NCBI GenBank assembly: GCA_902767025.1
Contig: CACXFZ010000149.1
Coordinates: 1-7,900 of the forward strand
DNA length: 7,900 nucleotides
Direction: 5' to 3'
Origin: an uncultured Coriobacteriaceae bacterium
Lineage (GTDB): Bacteria; Actinomycetota; Coriobacteriia; Coriobacteriales; Eggerthellaceae
A program made the position numbers and the translations under genes. Below are positions 6,122 through 7,900 of this stretch, one piece after another. The notes beneath the pieces are model-generated. The model was given only the letters and a program-made list of their open reading frames with translations, was not told where the DNA came from and made no database searches. Numbering within the stretch: the stretch's first letter is position 1; each line of letters starts with the position of its first letter.

Positions 6122-6145
6122 GGAGTGGTTCACCACTCCTTTTTT
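6122..6145 (+). terminator. Intrinsic terminator
   Basis: Stem GGAGTGG/CCACTCC (7 bp) with a TTCA loop, followed directly by six T (6140-6145). There is no T-run on the other side for the opposite strand. It either ends the rsmI-ygjP transcript about 200 nt after its last gene, ends a small RNA, or attenuates the gene starting at 6194. Confidence 0.8.
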
Positions 6146-6159
6146 GTACCCGGAGACGA

Positions 6160-6174
6160 GGAAGGCTTCCTTCC
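6160..6174 (+). other. Short hairpin between terminator and hydrolase start
   Basis: GGAAGG (6160-6165) pairs with CCTTCC (6169-6174) around a CTT loop, 19 nt before the ATG at 6194. It has no T-run. It could stabilise the mRNA 5' end or affect access to the ribosome binding site (inference). Confidence 0.3.
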
Positions 6175-6193
6175 AGATTGAAAGGCGAGGCAC

Positions 6194-7393
6194 ATGGAAC
6201 GTGAATCGTGCATTGGACGGCGACTGTGGCTGGTGCTGCTGGCCGCGGTGGCCATGACCCTGGCATTGGCGCTGGGAGCGCTTCAGCCGGCGTTCGCCGA
6301 CGAAGACCCGCTGCCGGTGGTGGGCGCCGAAGACGAGCTGTCTTTGCTCCAGGCCCAGATCGAGTCGTCGGCCAAGGACTACGACGACGCCCGCGCCCGC
6401 TCGGCCGAGCTCAAGCAGGCCATCCAGGAAAACCAGGAGCGCGTCGACCAGATCAACGAGCAGCTTCCCGCCCAGCAGGACCGCTCGGCTAGTTCGCTCA
6501 AGGTGCTCTACGTGATGCAGCAGGAAGGGTTCGGGCTGCTGAACATGGTGCTTTCCAGCGAAACGCTCACCGACTTCCTGCAGGCCGTGGACTACATGGA
6601 CCTGATCCACCAGCACAACACCGCCCAGATCGAGAAGCTGGGCCAGATGAAGACCGAGCTGCAGGACACGATCGACCAGCTCAACGAGGATGCGAAGGCT
6701 GCCGACGAGGCGGCCGACCGTGCCGAGCGTGCGCTCGAGCAGGCGAAGACCACGCGCGAGCAGGCCCAGCAGAAGGCGATCGCGCAGGCTGCCGAGCAGA
6801 TCGCCAAGCAGCAGGAGGTTGCCTCTCAGGTGCAGGCGCAGCTGGCGTCGGCATCGGCGGTGCAGAGCGCTGCCTCACCCCAGGCCGGTCAGGCGGTTGC
6901 CGCAGCGGTGGCGGCCGAGCAGCCCGCGGGCGGCACTGATGCGGCCAACACCGTTGCACCCGTGATCAACGAGGAGCCCGAAGCCGAGGCCCAGGGCGTG
7001 GTCGATGCGGCCAGCACGCCGGTGGCAAGCGACCGCGACTCGTTCATCGCCGAATGGACCGCGCGCATCGACGCGTATCTGGCGGGATCCCCGCTGGCGG
7101 GCTACGGCGTGACCTTCGCGACGGCCGCCTGGGATTACGGCGTGGACCCGCGCTGGTCTCCCGCCATCTCGTGCGCCGAAAGCGGCAAGGGAGCCGCCTG
7201 CTTCCTGCCCCACAACGCATGGGGCTGGGGTGCCGTGAGCTGGGGCAGTTGGGAAGAGGCCATCAACGCCCATGTGGCCGGTTTGGCACGCGGCTACGGC
7301 TACACGATCACGTATGAAGCTGCTGCGAAGTACTGCCCGCCGAATGCGAACCATTGGTATAATACCGTGCTCGGCCAGATGAATTCCATCTAG
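6194..7393 (+). CDS. Secreted coiled-coil protein with lysozyme-like C-terminal domain, probable peptidoglycan hydrolase
   Basis: A 399-residue protein. The signal peptide is positively charged then hydrophobic, with probable cleavage after QPAFA (residue 35). Residues about 47-225 form a long coiled coil like the N-terminal part of PcsB/CwlO-type cell-wall hydrolases, including the ASSLKVLYVMQQEG and LLNMVLSSETLTDFL motifs of that class. An Ala/Gln/Pro-rich linker leads to a C-terminal domain from about residue 280. There, YGVDPRWSPAISCAESGKG holds a probable catalytic E329, followed by FLPHNAWGWG and a final YCPPNANHWYNTVLGQM. This resembles lysozyme/glucosaminidase-fold domains that cut glycan strands, rather than the CHAP or NlpC/P60 domain usual in this architecture. 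C327, C336 and C381 could form disulfides outside the cell. AAAGG lies 8 nt before the ATG. Enzyme activity is inferred. Confidence 0.85.
   Translation: MERESCIGRRLWLVLLAAVAMTLALALGALQPAFADEDPLPVVGAEDELSLLQAQIESSAKDYDDARARSAELKQAIQENQERVDQINEQLPAQQDRSASSLKVLYVMQQEGFGLLNMVLSSETLTDFLQAVDYMDLIHQHNTAQIEKLGQMKTELQDTIDQLNEDAKAADEAADRAERALEQAKTTREQAQQKAIAQAAEQIAKQQEVASQVQAQLASASAVQSAASPQAGQAVAAAVAAEQPAGGTDAANTVAPVINEEPEAEAQGVVDAASTPVASDRDSFIAEWTARIDAYLAGSPLAGYGVTFATAAWDYGVDPRWSPAISCAESGKGAACFLPHNAWGWGAVSWGSWEEAINAHVAGLARGYGYTITYEAAAKYCPPNANHWYNTVLGQMNSI
7355..7363 (+). promoter_or_regulatory. Perfect extended -10 promoter element inside the end of the hydrolase gene
   Basis: TGGTATAAT is an exact extended -10 (TGn plus TATAAT), located about 130 nt before metG. 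It is read as Trp-Tyr-Asn with the A/T-ending codons TAT and AAT, unusual in this gene, which strongly prefers TAC and AAC. No good -35 is seen. A start near 7370 would give a leader that crosses the terminator at 7419-7448 before metG. Confidence 0.5.
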
Positions 7394-7418
7394 CTCAAGC
7401 AACGCACGTGAAACGATG

Positions 7419-7448
7419 CAGGGGCGAGCGTTTGCCGCCCCTGTTTTT
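7419..7448 (+). terminator. Intrinsic terminator between the hydrolase gene and metG
   Basis: Stem CAGGGGCG/CGCCCCTG (8 bp) with a 9-nt loop AGCGTTTGC, followed by TTTTT and then ATT. It lies 26 nt after the hydrolase stop codon and 45 nt before the metG start, so it should end the hydrolase transcript. It also stands between the 7355-7363 promoter-like element and metG. Confidence 0.88.
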
Positions 7449-7492
7449 ATTGGCAAGGCCGCATCCGGCGGCGCAGGAACAGGAGTGCAGGT

Positions 7493-7900
7493 ATGTCCAA
7501 AGGCACCTTCAGCATGACCACCCCCATCTACTACGTGAACGCCGCCCCGCATCTGGGCACGGCGTACACCACCGTGGGCGCAGACGCAATGTGCCGGTTC
7601 AAGCGCATGGACGGCTACGACGTCGCGCTGGTCACCGGCATGGACGAGCATGGCCAGAAGGTCGCCGACACGGCCGCGGACAAGGGCATGCAGCCGCAGG
7701 AATGGTGCGACTCGATGGAGCCGGCGTTCCGCGAGGCGTGGGACCTGCTGGGCATCACCTACACCGACTTCGTGCGCACTACCGAGCCGCGCCACGCGCG
7801 CACCGTTCAGAAGTTCTGGAGCGACCTGTACGACAAGGGCTGGCTGTACAAGGGCAGCTACGAGGGTTGGTACTGCGTGCATGAGGAAACGTTCTACGCC
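7493..7900 (+). CDS. metG: Methionyl-tRNA synthetase, N-terminal part (cut by window edge)
   Basis: The first 136 codons of a class I aminoacyl-tRNA synthetase that charges tRNA-Met with methionine. Visible are the methionine-pocket/ATP-site segment TTPIYYVNAAPHLGTAY, with HLGT (20-23) as the HIGH signature, then VTGMDEHGQKV (47-57), LGITYTDFVRTTEPRH, and the start of the connective domain at EGWYCVHEETFYA (124-136). The usual first CxxC knuckle is not present there (CVHE), as in zinc-poor MetRS types. AGGAG lies 7 nt before the ATG, and the N-terminus matches the family, so the start is secure. The KMSKS motif and anticodon domain lie beyond the window. No T-box or SAM riboswitch motif is visible in the 99-nt gap upstream. 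Confidence 0.96.
   Translation, partial: MSKGTFSMTTPIYYVNAAPHLGTAYTTVGADAMCRFKRMDGYDVALVTGMDEHGQKVADTAADKGMQPQEWCDSMEPAFREAWDLLGITYTDFVRTTEPRHARTVQKFWSDLYDKGWLYKGSYEGWYCVHEETFYA

Noticed and set aside
6009..6145. T-box, ydaO/c-di-AMP riboswitch, 6S, SRP RNA or tRNA
   Set aside because: None of the consensus segments I know for these (T-box TGGNACC with AGGGTGG, SRP GGAAGCAG loop, tRNA TTCRA arm in context) is present; kept only as an unassigned structured region.
5962..6204. 80-codon plus-strand open frame in the non-coding stretch
   Set aside because: No ribosome binding site, odd composition, and it runs through the intrinsic terminator at 6122-6145 and into the next gene's start.
6875..7882. 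335-codon minus-strand open frame
   Set aside because: Crosses the hydrolase end, a terminator and metG on the opposite strand; no recognisable domain.

Overview
High-GC chromosomal DNA with densely packed genes. The reading frames are strongly biased to G/C at the third codon position, lipoprotein-like genes are rich in Ala/Ser tethers, and rsmI lies close to metG. Together these suggest an actinobacterial, probably Coriobacteriia/Eggerthellaceae-like, gut organism. The taxonomic call is inference from gene order and composition, not from a marker search.

Layout. (a) 1-1742, membrane and zinc-ribbon region: a truncated minus-strand gene starts with a double-CxxC zinc ribbon and runs off the left edge. 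Divergent from it is a two-gene plus-strand unit: a DUF4282-like membrane protein with a C-terminal zinc ribbon, then a six-helix HdeD/DUF308 membrane protein. (b) 1739-2539, minus strand: a predicted SGNH/GDSL esterase lipoprotein, convergent with hdeD-like so that both stop codons share one CTAG. (c) 2607-4356, plus strand: a short O6-alkylguanine-DNA alkyltransferase-type protein that retains the active-site Cys, then an exported ComEC-type metallo-beta-lactamase-fold protein with an Ada-like zinc-binding tail. (d) 4406-5913: rsmI (16S rRNA C1402 2'-O-methyltransferase) overlapping a YgjP/DUF45 zinc metalloprotease by ATGA. (e) 5914-6193: a 280-bp non-coding stretch with possible promoter elements, an 8-bp stem, a convincing intrinsic terminator and a second hairpin, all ahead of the next gene. 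(f) 6194-7393: a secreted coiled-coil protein with a lysozyme-like C-terminal domain, probably a peptidoglycan hydrolase. (g) A strong terminator, then the 5' part of metG (methionyl-tRNA synthetase), cut by the right edge.

How the genes fit together: rsmI and metG belong to a translation/rRNA-modification neighbourhood that is widely conserved in Gram-positive bacteria, here interrupted by a YgjP-type protease and a cell-wall hydrolase. The left half is mostly cell-envelope functions plus one DNA-repair-type protein. I see no mobile element, CRISPR array, tRNA or rRNA. The most notable signals are several -10-like boxes placed 6-7 nt before start codons, which suggests leaderless mRNAs; two cases of a promoter-like box, then a terminator, then a gene; and the pairing of an alkyltransferase with an exported nuclease-like MBL protein carrying an Ada-like zinc tail. 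None of these amounts to a clearly new system on sequence alone.
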